Notes: a model not told the origin generated them from the sequence alone. Positions 7,044-15,386 are shown, counted from the stretch's first letter. The stretch is DNA of 16,047 nucleotides from JBATTK01 sp049670505 (GCA_049670505.1 JBATTK010000173.1:1-16047), one strand, 5' to 3'. Program-made: numbers and translations.

Positions 7044-7694
7044 CTAATTTTTAAATGCGTATTGAACAATGTTAGCGCCCATTTGCAAAGCCTTTAACCG
7101 TACTTCCTTTGGGTCATTATGTACCGAGGGGTCTTCCCAACCATCACCCAGATCACTTTCAAAAGTAAAAAGTAGTACCAGTCTGTTTTCATGGAAAATA
7201 CCAAGTGCTTGGGGACGTTTACCATCATGCTCATGAATTTTGGGGAGTCCTTTGGGAAATTTATATTGCTGTGAAAAAATGGGATGGTCCGTACCCAGCT
7301 CTTCCAATTCTTTATTTGGGAAAACTTTTTTCAACTCTTTTCTTAAATAGGGTTCCATGCCATAATTATCATCTATATGTAGAAATCCGCCGGACAACAG
7401 ATAGGTCCTTAGGTTATCCGCTTCCTCTTGGGAGAAGAATACGTTGCCATGTCCCGTCATATGTAAAAAGGGATATTGAAAGATAGTAATGCTACCTACT
7501 TCCACGGTTTCGGGCTTTGTATCAATTTTTGTATTGATATTCGCATTGCAGAATTGTATTAAATTGGGCAATGCAGTAGGGTTTGCGTACCAATCTCCTC
7601 CGCCATTGTATTTAAGAATGGCTATTTCCTGTGCATTCAGGGAGAATTTCACAAAAAAAGTTAAAATAAGCAGTATGGGCGTAAGTTGTTTCAT
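7044..7694 (-). CDS. Exported DUF4159 domain-containing protein
   Basis: This is a 216-residue exported protein. Residues 1-21 form a signal peptide (MKQ, hydrophobic LTPILLILTFFVKFSLNAQ, cleavage probably after NA). The rest is a single DUF4159 domain, recognised by GGGDWYANPTALPNLIQFCN (31-50), the LHMTGHG strand-turn (about 77-83), LLSGGFLHIDDNYG (about 99-112), and the late FTFESDLGDGWEDP segment. The fold is thought to resemble glutamine-amidotransferase-like domains; no enzymatic function is established and I do not assign one. The ATG at 7694 is first in a tight three-gene operon with the AI-2E-family protein and the THUMP-like methyltransferase. Together with the signal peptide, this suggests an envelope or periplasmic role. 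Confidence 0.85.
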   Translation of the reverse strand: MKQLTPILLILTFFVKFSLNAQEIAILKYNGGGDWYANPTALPNLIQFCNANINTKIDTKPETVEVGSITIFQYPFLHMTGHGNVFFSQEEADNLRTYLLSGGFLHIDDNYGMEPYLRKELKKVFPNKELEELGTDHPIFSQQYKFPKGLPKIHEHDGKRPQALGIFHENRLVLLFTFESDLGDGWEDPSVHNDPKEVRLKALQMGANIVQYAFKN

Positions 7695-7719
7695 GCCGAG
7701 CCGAACTATTAGAGTAAAT

Positions 7720-7727
7720 CAAATGTA
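7720..7727 (-). promoter_or_regulatory. Bacteroidota -7 box (TACATTTG, minus strand) for the DUF4159 operon
   Basis: Read on the minus strand, TACATTTG matches TAnnTTTG exactly, 25 bases before the DUF4159 ATG at 7694. That would give a leader of about 18-20 bases. A TTG at 7744-7742 is only 14 bases further upstream, shorter than the usual 17-23, so the upstream element is doubtful. Confidence 0.45.
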
Positions 7728-7736
7728 ACAATTATC

Positions 7737-8525
7737 ATGTTCAAAAAAGTTTTAGTGGCAACAATTGTTTTGGTGAGTTTAGGTTTTATGGCCTTTACCA
7801 CATTTAAAAAGGTCTCGGAAACCGAAAAGCCAAAAACCGATAGTACGGAAGAAGGGCTGTACGAGCCCATTGTGGTGCTAGAATTATATACTTCGCAGGG
7901 GTGTTCTAGCTGTCCTCCCGCGGATGCTTTATTGAACAAGGTGAAAAATGAGTACGAGGATACCGTTTTTGCCCTTTCCTATCATGTGGACTATTGGAAC
8001 TACATCGGTTGGAAAGATCCTTTTAGTAAATCGGAATATGGGGAAAAGCAACGGGAATACAATATAAAATTTCGTAACCGAAGTAATTATACACCGCAAG
8101 TAGTAGTGAACGGACAGGAACACTTTGTAGGGTCCAGTGCCACTAAAATGTATGCTAAAATAGATACCTATCAGCAAAGGAAAGCTGTTAACAAAATAGA
8201 GATCAACACTCTAAAACCGGACGCAAGGAGTGTTGCTTTTGATTATACCATTGCTGGTGCCACAGCTAACAAAAGACTAAGGGCGGTCTTGGTTCTGGAC
8301 CAACGTGCCACCGAGGTAAAACGTGGGGAAAATAGAAATAGGACACTGACCAATAGCAATATTGTTGTGGCCGAAAAAATTATTTCCGTAGCGGCCAAAA
8401 ACGATTCGGCCTATATAGGAATCCCCGAAAGTGTGGGTCCAAATGAAAAAATACAGTTGATGTTGCTCTTGGAAAATCAAGATTTTGATGTTACCGCAGC
8501 GGCGAAAATTGATATTCGAAGATAA
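7737..8525 (+). CDS. DUF1223 thioredoxin-like exported protein with CxxC motif
   Basis: This is a 262-residue protein of the DUF1223 family. An N-terminal membrane or signal segment (residues 4-21, after MFKK) precedes a charged linker and then the DUF1223 domain. The hallmark LELYTSQGCSSCPPAD lies at 48-63, with C56 and C59 forming the CxxC pair expected of a thioredoxin-like site. SYHVDYWNYIGWKDPFS (81-97), RNRSNYTPQVVVNGQ (about 113-127) and the FVGS segment are also typical. The biochemical role is unknown; a thiol-disulfide or metal-related function in the periplasm is plausible from the motif. The ATG at 7737 lies 42 bases from the divergently read DUF4159 gene. It is a single-gene unit with its own terminator at 8546-8597, set between two minus-strand groups. 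I see no clear TAnnTTTG box for it. Confidence 0.85.
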   Translation: MFKKVLVATIVLVSLGFMAFTTFKKVSETEKPKTDSTEEGLYEPIVVLELYTSQGCSSCPPADALLNKVKNEYEDTVFALSYHVDYWNYIGWKDPFSKSEYGEKQREYNIKFRNRSNYTPQVVVNGQEHFVGSSATKMYAKIDTYQQRKAVNKIEINTLKPDARSVAFDYTIAGATANKRLRAVLVLDQRATEVKRGENRNRTLTNSNIVVAEKIISVAAKNDSAYIGIPESVGPNEKIQLMLLLENQDFDVTAAAKIDIRR

Positions 8526-8545
8526 GTGTTCGGTGTTTATTGTTG

Positions 8546-8597
8546 TTCCGCACTCCCATCTGTTTTGTTCAGCAGTTGGGGGTGCGGAATTTTTTTA
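8546..8597 (+). terminator. Intrinsic terminator after the DUF1223 gene
   Basis: A 12-base-pair stem forms between TTCCGCACTCCC (8546-8557) and GGGGGTGCGGAA (8578-8589), with one T-G pair and a 20-base loop. It is followed at once by a T run (8590-8596). It lies 20 bases past the DUF1223 stop. There is no T run on the other strand, so it should act mainly on plus-strand transcription. Confidence 0.85.
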
Positions 8598-8667
8598 TTA
8601 GGACTTTTAAGCAATTGTTCAAAATTGCACGGCCGGTCTCATTACGCTTACCCTTAGGGAAGGAAAA

Positions 8668-9375
8668 TCAGCCATTATTGATGATGTTAACTACCATACA
8701 CGCAACAATTGCCGCCGTCTCCGTGCGCAAACGGCTTTCTCCTAACGAAACCGGTACAAAACCTCCGGCGCGGGCGGTTTTGATCTCTAAATCGGAAAAA
8801 TCCCCTTCCGGCCCTATTAAAACGGTTACATTTTTATCCGGGGCTACACGTCTTTTAAGATCCATTTTTTCTTCTTTGGCACAATGTGCTATAAATAGTA
8901 GGTCTTTTTGGGGCAATTCCATAAAATCGGAGAAGGAAATAGGTTCGTTCAATTTGGGAAGATAGGTTCTAAGGGATTGCTTCATAGCGGATTGGATTAC
9001 CTTTTCCATACGCTCCATCTTAATAACTTTCCGTTCCGATCGTTCGCAGATAATCGGGGTAATCTCGTTTACACCTATTTCCGTAGCCTTTTCTAAAAAC
9101 CATTCAAAACGATCGTTCATTTTAGTAGGTGCCACCACCATATGCAACCAGTGCATTTTCCGATGTTTTTTCTTGCTGGAAACCACTTCTACCTTACAGC
9201 GTTTAGGATCCGAAAGTACGATCTTGGCCTGGAACAGATGCCCTTCCCCATTAGTTATGTGGAGTATGTCCCCCTCTTTTTTACGGAGTACTTTTACAAT
9301 GTGTTTACTTTCTTCCTCCGGAAAAACAAACTGGGAAGCACTATGGTCTAAACGAGGGTTATAAAAGAGTTGCAT
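8668..9375 (-). CDS. rsmE: 16S rRNA (uracil(1498)-N(3))-methyltransferase RsmE
   Basis: It methylates N3 of U1498 in 16S rRNA of the 30S subunit, using SAM. The 235-residue length is normal. The N-terminal PUA-like part (MQLFYNP, then EESKHIVKVLRKKEGD at 21-36) is followed by the SPOUT domain. The trefoil-knot SAM site is clear: LIGPEGDFS at 186-194 and VSLGESRLRTETAA at 209-222. The helix KATEIGVNEITPIICERSER (about 95-114) and the SAMKQSLR segment are also family-typical. The ATG at 9375 lies 17 bases downstream of the TfoX-domain gene stop, so the two are probably co-transcribed. I see only a weak hairpin, and no convincing terminator, after its stop. Confidence 0.95.
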   Translation of the reverse strand: MQLFYNPRLDHSASQFVFPEEESKHIVKVLRKKEGDILHITNGEGHLFQAKIVLSDPKRCKVEVVSSKKKHRKMHWLHMVVAPTKMNDRFEWFLEKATEIGVNEITPIICERSERKVIKMERMEKVIQSAMKQSLRTYLPKLNEPISFSDFMELPQKDLLFIAHCAKEEKMDLKRRVAPDKNVTVLIGPEGDFSDLEIKTARAGGFVPVSLGESRLRTETAAIVACMVVNIINNG

Positions 9376-9392
9376 AGGGTTTATCTTATTGT

Positions 9393-9719
9393 TTACAATT
9401 TACTTTTGGCATGTTCCAAACCCAATGCTATCCATTGCAATAAGTGCTCTTCCGTCTTAAAGCCATTGGCGGATACGTAGATGAATTCTTTCATAGGTCT
9501 TTTGGTAAAGTCCATGGGCCGTACATGGTCCCTTTGTAATAGGTCATCCATTTTTGCCGAAATTACACGGACCGCCAGCTCATCTTTAACCACTCCTATG
9601 GTCATTTTATTTCGATATAGGAAAGAGAGTCCCCCGAACATTTTTTTTTCGGTGAATTCTTCGGGAAACAAATCAATGGATTTTCGAATCCTATTTGCGA
9701 TGTCCTCATTGTATGCCAT
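9393..9719 (-). CDS. TfoX N-terminal-domain (TfoX/Sxy family) protein
   Basis: This is a small cytoplasmic protein of 108 residues consisting only of the TfoX_N domain. The domain is shown by MAYNEDIANRIR at the start, KKMFGGLSFLYRNKM, the VRV strand, and the PMDFTKRPMKEFIYVS segment, ending with a helix LLQWIALGLEHAK. I chose the ATG at 9719 because the domain characteristically begins with MAY-E-LA-RIR; an in-frame ATG at 9764 would add 15 residues without family resemblance. TfoX/Sxy proteins regulate competence in gamma-proteobacteria through a two-domain form. Stand-alone N-domain proteins in other phyla have no established role, so competence should not be inferred. It sits between tsaD and rsmE on the same strand, 114 bases after tsaD and 17 before rsmE. 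Confidence 0.82.
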   Translation of the reverse strand: MAYNEDIANRIRKSIDLFPEEFTEKKMFGGLSFLYRNKMTIGVVKDELAVRVISAKMDDLLQRDHVRPMDFTKRPMKEFIYVSANGFKTEEHLLQWIALGLEHAKSKL

Positions 9720-9833
9720 ACGTATAGTTTTAGTTGCAATATAGTGCTCGTGTACCCGGACCATTATTGGGATGATCAGGGGGAGTGCCTATTCGTTGGA
9801 TTTTTCCATGTTAATTTACTAAATTATAGCACA

Positions 9834-10859
9834 TCAACTGATTGTATACCTTGCTTTAGCGCTAACACTTTGATTGGTAAAATTCCGTTCTTTATATTTT
9901 AAATAGCCTACTATACCTATCATTGCGGCATTGTCCGTACAATATTCGAATTTAGGGATATAGGTGGTCCAGCCCAAAGTGGACTCCGCATTTTTAAGGG
10001 CGGTTCTAATACCGGAGTTGGCCGAAACACCGCCACCGATCGCAATTTCCGTTATACCTGTTTGTTTTACGGCCGTTTTAAGTTTATCCATTAGGATTTC
10101 TATAATCGTATACTGGATAGAAGCGCAAATGTTATTTAAGTTTTCAGAGATGAATTCGGGGTTTTCTTTGAGTCGTTTTTGTATAAAATAGAGAATACTT
10201 GTTTTTAGTCCGCTAAAACTAAAATTTAGTCCACCAACCTTTGGTTTAGGGAATGGAAACGCTTTCGGATTTCCCAATTGTGCATATTTGTCCAATAAAG
10301 GACCGCCTGGATAGGGGAGCCCTAAAATCTTTGCACTTTTATCAAAGGCTTCTCCCACCGCGTCATCCAAGGTTTCCCCTAAGATTTCCATATCAAAATA
10401 GTCCCTTACCAGTACAATTTGTGTATGGCCCCCACTAATGGTCATCGCCAAAAATGGAAAGTTGGGGGGAGTATGATCTTCCTCCAAAATAAAATGTGCC
10501 AGGATATGCGCCTGCATATGATTGACCTCAATGAGCGGAATGTTCAACCCCAATGCCAAGGACTTGGCAAACGAGGTGCCTACCAGTAGGGAACCCATAA
10601 GTCCGGGCCCTCTTGTAAAGGCTATGGCCGATAACTGTTTTTTGTCGATATTTGCCTTGGCCAACGCTTGGTGTACCACGGGAACAATATTCTGTTGGTG
10701 GGCCCTTGAGGCAAGTTCGGGAACCACCCCACCATATTCCTCATGGATTTTTTGTGTTGCCACCACATTGCTGAGTTTTCTGGTATTGTGCAATACGGCG
10801 GCGGAAGTATCGTCACAGGAAGATTCTATGGCAAGAATGAAAATATTTTGTTTTTCCAC
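9834..10859 (-). CDS. tsaD: tRNA N6-adenosine threonylcarbamoyltransferase TsaD
   Basis: It transfers the threonylcarbamoyl group onto A37 of ANN-decoding tRNAs, the last step of t6A synthesis, working with TsaB and TsaE. The 341-residue protein shows all signatures of the ASKHA-type Kae1/TsaD family: IESSCDDTSAA at 11-21, GGVVPELASRAH at 43-54, the metal-binding HMQAH at 114-118 (H114, H118), SGGHTQ at 142-147, DDAVGEAFDK at 165-174, IGGGVSANSGIR near the end, and the third metal ligand D309 in CTDNAAMIG. The start codon is GTG at 10859, placing the catalytic domain at the usual distance from the N-terminus. It is preceded by a good minus-strand promoter box at 10887-10894 and divergent from tamB. 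It leads a probable unit with the TfoX-domain gene and rsmE, although a 114-base gap follows it. Confidence 0.96.
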   Translation of the reverse strand: MEKQNIFILAIESSCDDTSAAVLHNTRKLSNVVATQKIHEEYGGVVPELASRAHQQNIVPVVHQALAKANIDKKQLSAIAFTRGPGLMGSLLVGTSFAKSLALGLNIPLIEVNHMQAHILAHFILEEDHTPPNFPFLAMTISGGHTQIVLVRDYFDMEILGETLDDAVGEAFDKSAKILGLPYPGGPLLDKYAQLGNPKAFPFPKPKVGGLNFSFSGLKTSILYFIQKRLKENPEFISENLNNICASIQYTIIEILMDKLKTAVKQTGITEIAIGGGVSANSGIRTALKNAESTLGWTTYIPKFEYCTDNAAMIGIVGYLKYKERNFTNQSVSAKARYTIS

Positions 10860-10860
10860 T

Positions 10861-10868
10861 TAGGTTTG
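10861..10868 (+). promoter_or_regulatory. Possible -7 box (TAGGTTTG) for tamB
   Basis: TAGGTTTG matches TAnnTTTG exactly on the plus strand. It begins one base outside the tsaD start codon and lies 48-84 bases before the candidate tamB starts. The nearest TTTG upstream (10847-10850) is only 10 bases away, too close for a normal -33 element, so confidence is moderate. Confidence 0.4.
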
Positions 10869-10886
10869 GAATAAAAATTGGTTGTA

Positions 10887-10894
10887 CAAAGGTA
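10887..10894 (-). promoter_or_regulatory. Bacteroidota promoter (TACCTTTG, minus strand) for tsaD
   Basis: On the minus strand TACCTTTG matches TAnnTTTG exactly, 27 bases before the tsaD GTG. A TTG (10913-10911 on the minus strand, within a TTTTTTG run) lies 16 bases further upstream, near the accepted spacing to the -33 element. The predicted transcript start near 10880 gives a leader of about 20 bases. Confidence 0.6.
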
Positions 10895-10944
10895 AAACAT
10901 AAAGCCCTATCAAAAAATTAAGAAAAATACTGGTTAGAACACTA

Positions 10945-13900
10945 TTGGTTATAATTACCATCTGTGTTTTGGGAACCATCGTATTGTCGCTGCCGTTCGT
11001 ACAGACCCGTTTTGCCGAATACGCAACGGATAGGATCAATTCAGAATTTGGCACCAATATTAGTATTGATCGATTGCGTATTTCATTGATTACCTTGGAT
11101 ACTTCCCTAAAAGGGGTCTATATAGAGGATTATAAACAGGACACCCTATTCTATATACAGGAACTCACCACTTCCATTTTAAGTATGAGGAATTTGTCCA
11201 ACGGAAAATTGGAGTTTGGCGATATTGACGTGGAGAAACTGAATTTTAAGCTCAAGACCTATGCAGCCGCGGACGATAGTAATTTGGGAATCTTTATAGA
11301 AAAATTGGATGATAAACAACCTAGGGAGCCGGGTACCCCACCTTTCTTTTTATCGTCTTCCGATGTAGAAATCAGGGACAGTAGATTTAGATTGATCGAT
11401 GAGAACCTCGAAAATAGCGAGTCCTTGGATTTTAAGGACCTGAACATCGATGCCATTGATTTTCAGATTTTAGGACCTGAGGTAACCACGGAAATAGAGG
11501 AATTGTCCTTAAACAGTAAGGAAGGATTGGAAATAAAGAAACTGGCTACCGCTTTTAAGTATACCAAACAACAAATGCGATTTGATTCCCTTACGGTGGA
11601 AACCCGAGAGTCCAATCTCAGGGGAAATTTAGTATTCAACTACAATAGGGAGGATTTTGCCGACTTTTCCAACAAGGTGAACATTACGGCCACCTTTAAC
11701 GAATCGGAAGTAGCTTTGGATGAAATAAACTTGCTGTACGATCAGTTTGGAAAAGGAAAAAAAGTAGCCTTTTCATCCAATATCAAAGGGGTCCTTAATG
11801 ACCTAAATATGGAAAAATTGTTCCTACAGACGGACAATACCGGTATTCGGGGAGATTTTAATTTTAAGAACCTCTTTGATCGCGAAAGCCCCTTTGTCAT
11901 GACGGCGGACATTAAAAACCTAACCTCTAGTTATTACCAGTTACGGTCTATGCTTCCAAATTTATTGGGAAAATCCCTTCCTTCTTCCTTTCGGAAACTA
12001 GGCCAGTTTACCATTAGGGGAGATGCCGTTGTTACGGAAAATTCCATTACCTCCAGAATTAATCTGAACACCGCGATCGGAAGCAGTTATTCCGATTTGG
12101 AATTAAGCAATATAAATGATATCGATGATGCCACATATAAGGGGTTTGTATCCTTTATAGATTTTGATATCGGAGATTTTTTAGACGATAAAAGCCTTGG
12201 TAGGACTACCCTGGATTTTAATGTGGATGGTAAAGGTTTTGTTCAGGAAAACCTGAATACGGAAGTGATAGGAGAAGTGTATTCCATAAATTTTAACAAC
12301 TATGACTATAAAGGGCTAAAGGTATCCGGTATCATAAAGGAACAGTTGTTCGATGGTAGTTTGATCAGTACCGATGAAAACCTTATGTTTGATTTTAAGG
12401 GGCTTGCGGATTTTGGCAAGGGAAGTAAAAATAATTTCAACTTCATAGCTTCCGTGGATTATGCGGATTTGAAAAAACTGAACTTTATCAATGATAGCAT
12501 TTCTATATTCAAGGGAAATGTTTCCATGGATATTACCGGAAACACTTTGGATAATATTGTTGGGGACATCAAATTTTCCAAGACCAACTATGAAAATCAG
12601 AACGACACCTATTATTTTGACGATTTCAAGATTTCCTCCACCTTTGAGAACGATTCCATACGTACCATAGACATCAATTCCCCAGACATTATTACGGGTT
12701 ATATGAGGGGAAACTTCAAGGTTGGCGAATTGGGGAAATTGGTGCAAAATTCGGTGGGAAGCATCTATACGAATTATAGACCATTCGAAATCTCCGAAGG
12801 GCAACGCCTGAACTTTAATTTTAGTATTTATAACAAGATTGTAGGGGTGTTGTTCCCAGAGATCAATTTTGGCCCAAATACTTTTATCAAAGGTAATATC
12901 ATAGCGGACGAAGGAGATTTTAAGCTTACTTTTAAATCGCCCGGTATTGAAGCCTATGGCAATAAACTGGATAATATAGACATTAAGATAGATAACAAGA
13001 ATCCTTTGTTCAACACCTTTGTTTCCGTAGCCGACGTATCTACGGTCTATTATGATGTGCAGGATTTTAATCTGATCAATACCACTTTAAAGGATACCCT
13101 TTTCTTTAGGACGGAATTCAAGGGCGGAAGCGAGTATAATGATAGCTACAATCTTAATTTTTATCACACCTTCAACAAACAGAACAAATCGGTAATCGGT
13201 TTAAAGACATCCGATGTTAGTTTCAAAGGGAACAAATGGGTGCTTAATAGGGAGGGGAACAGTAAAAATAAGGTCATCCTTAATAGGACACTGGATAGCA
13301 TTACTATTGAAGAAATAGTAATGAACAATAACGACCAGGAACAGATTCGTTTAAGGGGACAATTGGCGGATTCTACCTATAAGGATCTGGAGTTGCAGTT
13401 TAAAATAGTGTCCTTGGATAAAATAAGCCCGGCTATTGATAGCTTAAAGTTACAAGGGGAGGTCAATGGTACCTTGAATATCCTTCAAAAAGATAAGGTA
13501 TACCTACCTTCTTCCAATCTTAATGTTTCGGATTTTTCAGTCAATGATATGCGCATTGGGGATTTGTCCGTTGGAATCGTGGGGAATAGCGATTTGACCG
13601 ATTTCGTAGTAAATTCCCAAATTACGGATAAGGGTGGGGAAAAATTAAGTATCATAGGAAACATCACCAATAAAAATAACACACCAAAAGCTAACTTGCT
13701 CGCAAATTTCAATGACTTTGACATGGAGCCTTTCAGCCCCCTGGGCGAGGGGGTAATTACTAATATTAGGGGTGCCATTAACGGTAATGCCCAGATAAAG
13801 GGGAATGTTGAAAATCCGGATATCAGCGGATTATTAACTTTGAACGATGCGGGTATAGCTATTCCCTATCTTAATGTGGATTATCGTTTTGCCCCCAACT

Positions 13901-15384
13901 CCCGTGTCCGGTTGTTTCAACAAACCTTTGATTTTGAAAACATAAGGCTTACGGATATTTCACAAAATACAAAGGCAACCATTGACGGTACCATTAGCCA
14001 TAAGTCTTTTGGGGATTGGAACTTGAATTTGGATCTGGACACCAATAACAACAGGTTTATGATCCTCAATACAGAATTTGAAGAGAACCTATTGTATTAT
14101 GGAGCGGGTTTTCTTAATGGAACCGGCAGAATATATGGTCCGACGGATGCACTGACTATTGAGGTCGATGGAGCTACCGCGCGTGGAACCTCTCTTAAAA
14201 TACCGTTGAGCGATGTTGCCAGTGTAGGGGACTATTCTTTTATCAACTTTATTGAAAGAAATGATATAAAGACCATAGAGGAGCAACGGATACTTAAGGA
14301 TTACAAAGGATTGGAATTGACTTTTGATTTGGCCGTTACCCCGGATGCGGAAGTAGAGATAGTGGTGGATTCTAAAACGGGCAGCTCTTTAAAAGGAACA
14401 GGCGAGGGTATTCTGTTGATAGAGATAAATACCAATGGAAAATTTAATATGTACGGCGAGTTCGTTGCCGTTACCGGGGAGTATAATTATAAGTTCGGGG
14501 GAGTTATAGATAAAACCTTTACGGTTAAGCCAGGGGGAAATATCATATGGGATGGAGATCCTTTGTCCGCCCGCTTAAATATGGAGGCCATATATTCGTT
14601 GAACGCCAATCCGGCACCCTTATTGGACAATGCCGGCATTGCCGGTAGGATCCCGGTTGAGGTGGGCATACGGCTTACCGATGAATTGGAACGACCCAAT
14701 ATTGAATTTAATGTTGATTTCCCGGGCGCAAACTCCATTGTAAAAGCGGAACTGGAGTATCGGTTACAGGATCCTACCGTAGAAGAAAGGAATGCCTTTT
14801 TTCTATTGGCCCAAGGAACTTTTGTCAACGAAAACACCGGAATTAATCAGCAGGCGGTAACCGGAAACCTTATCCAGACTGCTTCAGGACTACTGAATCA
14901 GGTATTGGCCGGTGAAAATAGCAAATTCGATTTTGGCGTTTCCTACGAACAGGGCTACCTGGATGCCAATGCCGGTATAGAAACAGAGAACAGGATAGGT
15001 GTTACCGTGTCTACCCAAATAAGCGATAAGGTTTTATTCAATGGTCGTTTCGGGGTACCGGTAGGTGGGGTCAGTGAAACAGTAGTTGCGGGCGATGTTG
15101 AGGTACAGGTTTTGTTGAATGAGGAAGGTACCTTAAGGGCGAAGATATTCAACCGCGAGAATCAGATACAGCAGTTTTTGGCCGATCAGCAGGGATATAC
15201 CCAAGGAGTGGGGCTTTCCTATGAAGTGGACTTCGATAACTTTAAGGAGCTAATGAACAAGATTTTTGAAAAGAAACCCAAAGAAGGCCAAGAATTACCT
15301 AACCAAGATACTATTCCCACCTCGGTTATGGGAAAGGACAGCTTGATACAGTTTTTTCCAAAGGCCAATAACCTCAAGAAATAG
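10945..15384 (+). CDS. tamB: TamB-like translocation and assembly module protein (DUF490)
   Basis: This is a 1479-residue AsmA/TamB-type protein: one N-terminal inner-membrane anchor (about residues 1-18) and then a very long periplasmic beta-rich body that should span the envelope as a hydrophobic-groove rod. Such proteins act in outer-membrane protein assembly and/or phospholipid transport to the outer membrane. The early segment, INSEFGTNISIDRLRISL and then YIEDYKQDTL, is typical of Bacteroidota TamB. Repeating short beta stretches run through the middle. The C-terminal TamB domain covers about 940-1445, with VEVGIRLTDELERPNIEFNV, LEYRLQDPTVEERNAFFLLAQG and the closing DFGVSYEQGYLDANAG segments. 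The TTG at 10945 is the first conventional start, but the frame is open back to 10903 and encodes a basic IKKLRKILVRTLL stretch that would complete the membrane anchor, so the real start may be ATC at 10909 or CTG at 10930. A hairpin follows the stop. Confidence 0.92.
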   Translation: MVIITICVLGTIVLSLPFVQTRFAEYATDRINSEFGTNISIDRLRISLITLDTSLKGVYIEDYKQDTLFYIQELTTSILSMRNLSNGKLEFGDIDVEKLNFKLKTYAAADDSNLGIFIEKLDDKQPREPGTPPFFLSSSDVEIRDSRFRLIDENLENSESLDFKDLNIDAIDFQILGPEVTTEIEELSLNSKEGLEIKKLATAFKYTKQQMRFDSLTVETRESNLRGNLVFNYNREDFADFSNKVNITATFNESEVALDEINLLYDQFGKGKKVAFSSNIKGVLNDLNMEKLFLQTDNTGIRGDFNFKNLFDRESPFVMTADIKNLTSSYYQLRSMLPNLLGKSLPSSFRKLGQFTIRGDAVVTENSITSRINLNTAIGSSYSDLELSNINDIDDATYKGFVSFIDFDIGDFLDDKSLGRTTLDFNVDGKGFVQENLNTEVIGEVYSINFNNYDYKGLKVSGIIKEQLFDGSLISTDENLMFDFKGLADFGKGSKNNFNFIASVDYADLKKLNFINDSISIFKGNVSMDITGNTLDNIVGDIKFSKTNYENQNDTYYFDDFKISSTFENDSIRTIDINSPDIITGYMRGNFKVGELGKLVQNSVGSIYTNYRPFEISEGQRLNFNFSIYNKIVGVLFPEINFGPNTFIKGNIIADEGDFKLTFKSPGIEAYGNKLDNIDIKIDNKNPLFNTFVSVADVSTVYYDVQDFNLINTTLKDTLFFRTEFKGGSEYNDSYNLNFYHTFNKQNKSVIGLKTSDVSFKGNKWVLNREGNSKNKVILNRTLDSITIEEIVMNNNDQEQIRLRGQLADSTYKDLELQFKIVSLDKISPAIDSLKLQGEVNGTLNILQKDKVYLPSSNLNVSDFSVNDMRIGDLSVGIVGNSDLTDFVVNSQITDKGGEKLSIIGNITNKNNTPKANLLANFNDFDMEPFSPLGEGVITNIRGAINGNAQIKGNVENPDISGLLTLNDAGIAIPYLNVDYRFAPNSRVRLFQQTFDFENIRLTDISQNTKATIDGTISHKSFGDWNLNLDLDTNNNRFMILNTEFEENLLYYGAGFLNGTGRIYGPTDALTIEVDGATARGTSLKIPLSDVASVGDYSFINFIERNDIKTIEEQRILKDYKGLELTFDLAVTPDAEVEIVVDSKTGSSLKGTGEGILLIEINTNGKFNMYGEFVAVTGEYNYKFGGVIDKTFTVKPGGNIIWDGDPLSARLNMEAIYSLNANPAPLLDNAGIAGRIPVEVGIRLTDELERPNIEFNVDFPGANSIVKAELEYRLQDPTVEERNAFFLLAQGTFVNENTGINQQAVTGNLIQTASGLLNQVLAGENSKFDFGVSYEQGYLDANAGIETENRIGVTVSTQISDKVLFNGRFGVPVGGVSETVVAGDVEVQVLLNEEGTLRAKIFNRENQIQQFLADQQGYTQGVGLSYEVDFDNFKELMNKIFEKKPKEGQELPNQDTIPTSVMGKDSLIQFFPKANNLKK

Positions 15385-15386
15385 AA

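Noticed and set aside
8611..8628. GCAATT/AATTGC hairpin that could end rsmE transcription on the minus strand
   Set aside because: The stem is only six AT-rich pairs and is followed by a poor T tract; too weak to call a terminator.
8540..8965. 141-residue plus-strand open frame across the terminator and rsmE 3' end
   Set aside because: It covers the intrinsic terminator and is antisense to conserved RsmE motifs, so it is a chance frame.
9393..9719. TfoX-domain gene as a competence regulator
   Set aside because: Only the N-terminal domain is present, and no competence genes are in the window; the family name alone does not support the role.
12316..12804. 162-residue open frame on the minus strand inside tamB
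   Set aside because: It is a shadow of the long, clearly coding plus-strand tamB frame; its translation has no recognisable domain and no promoter or start context.
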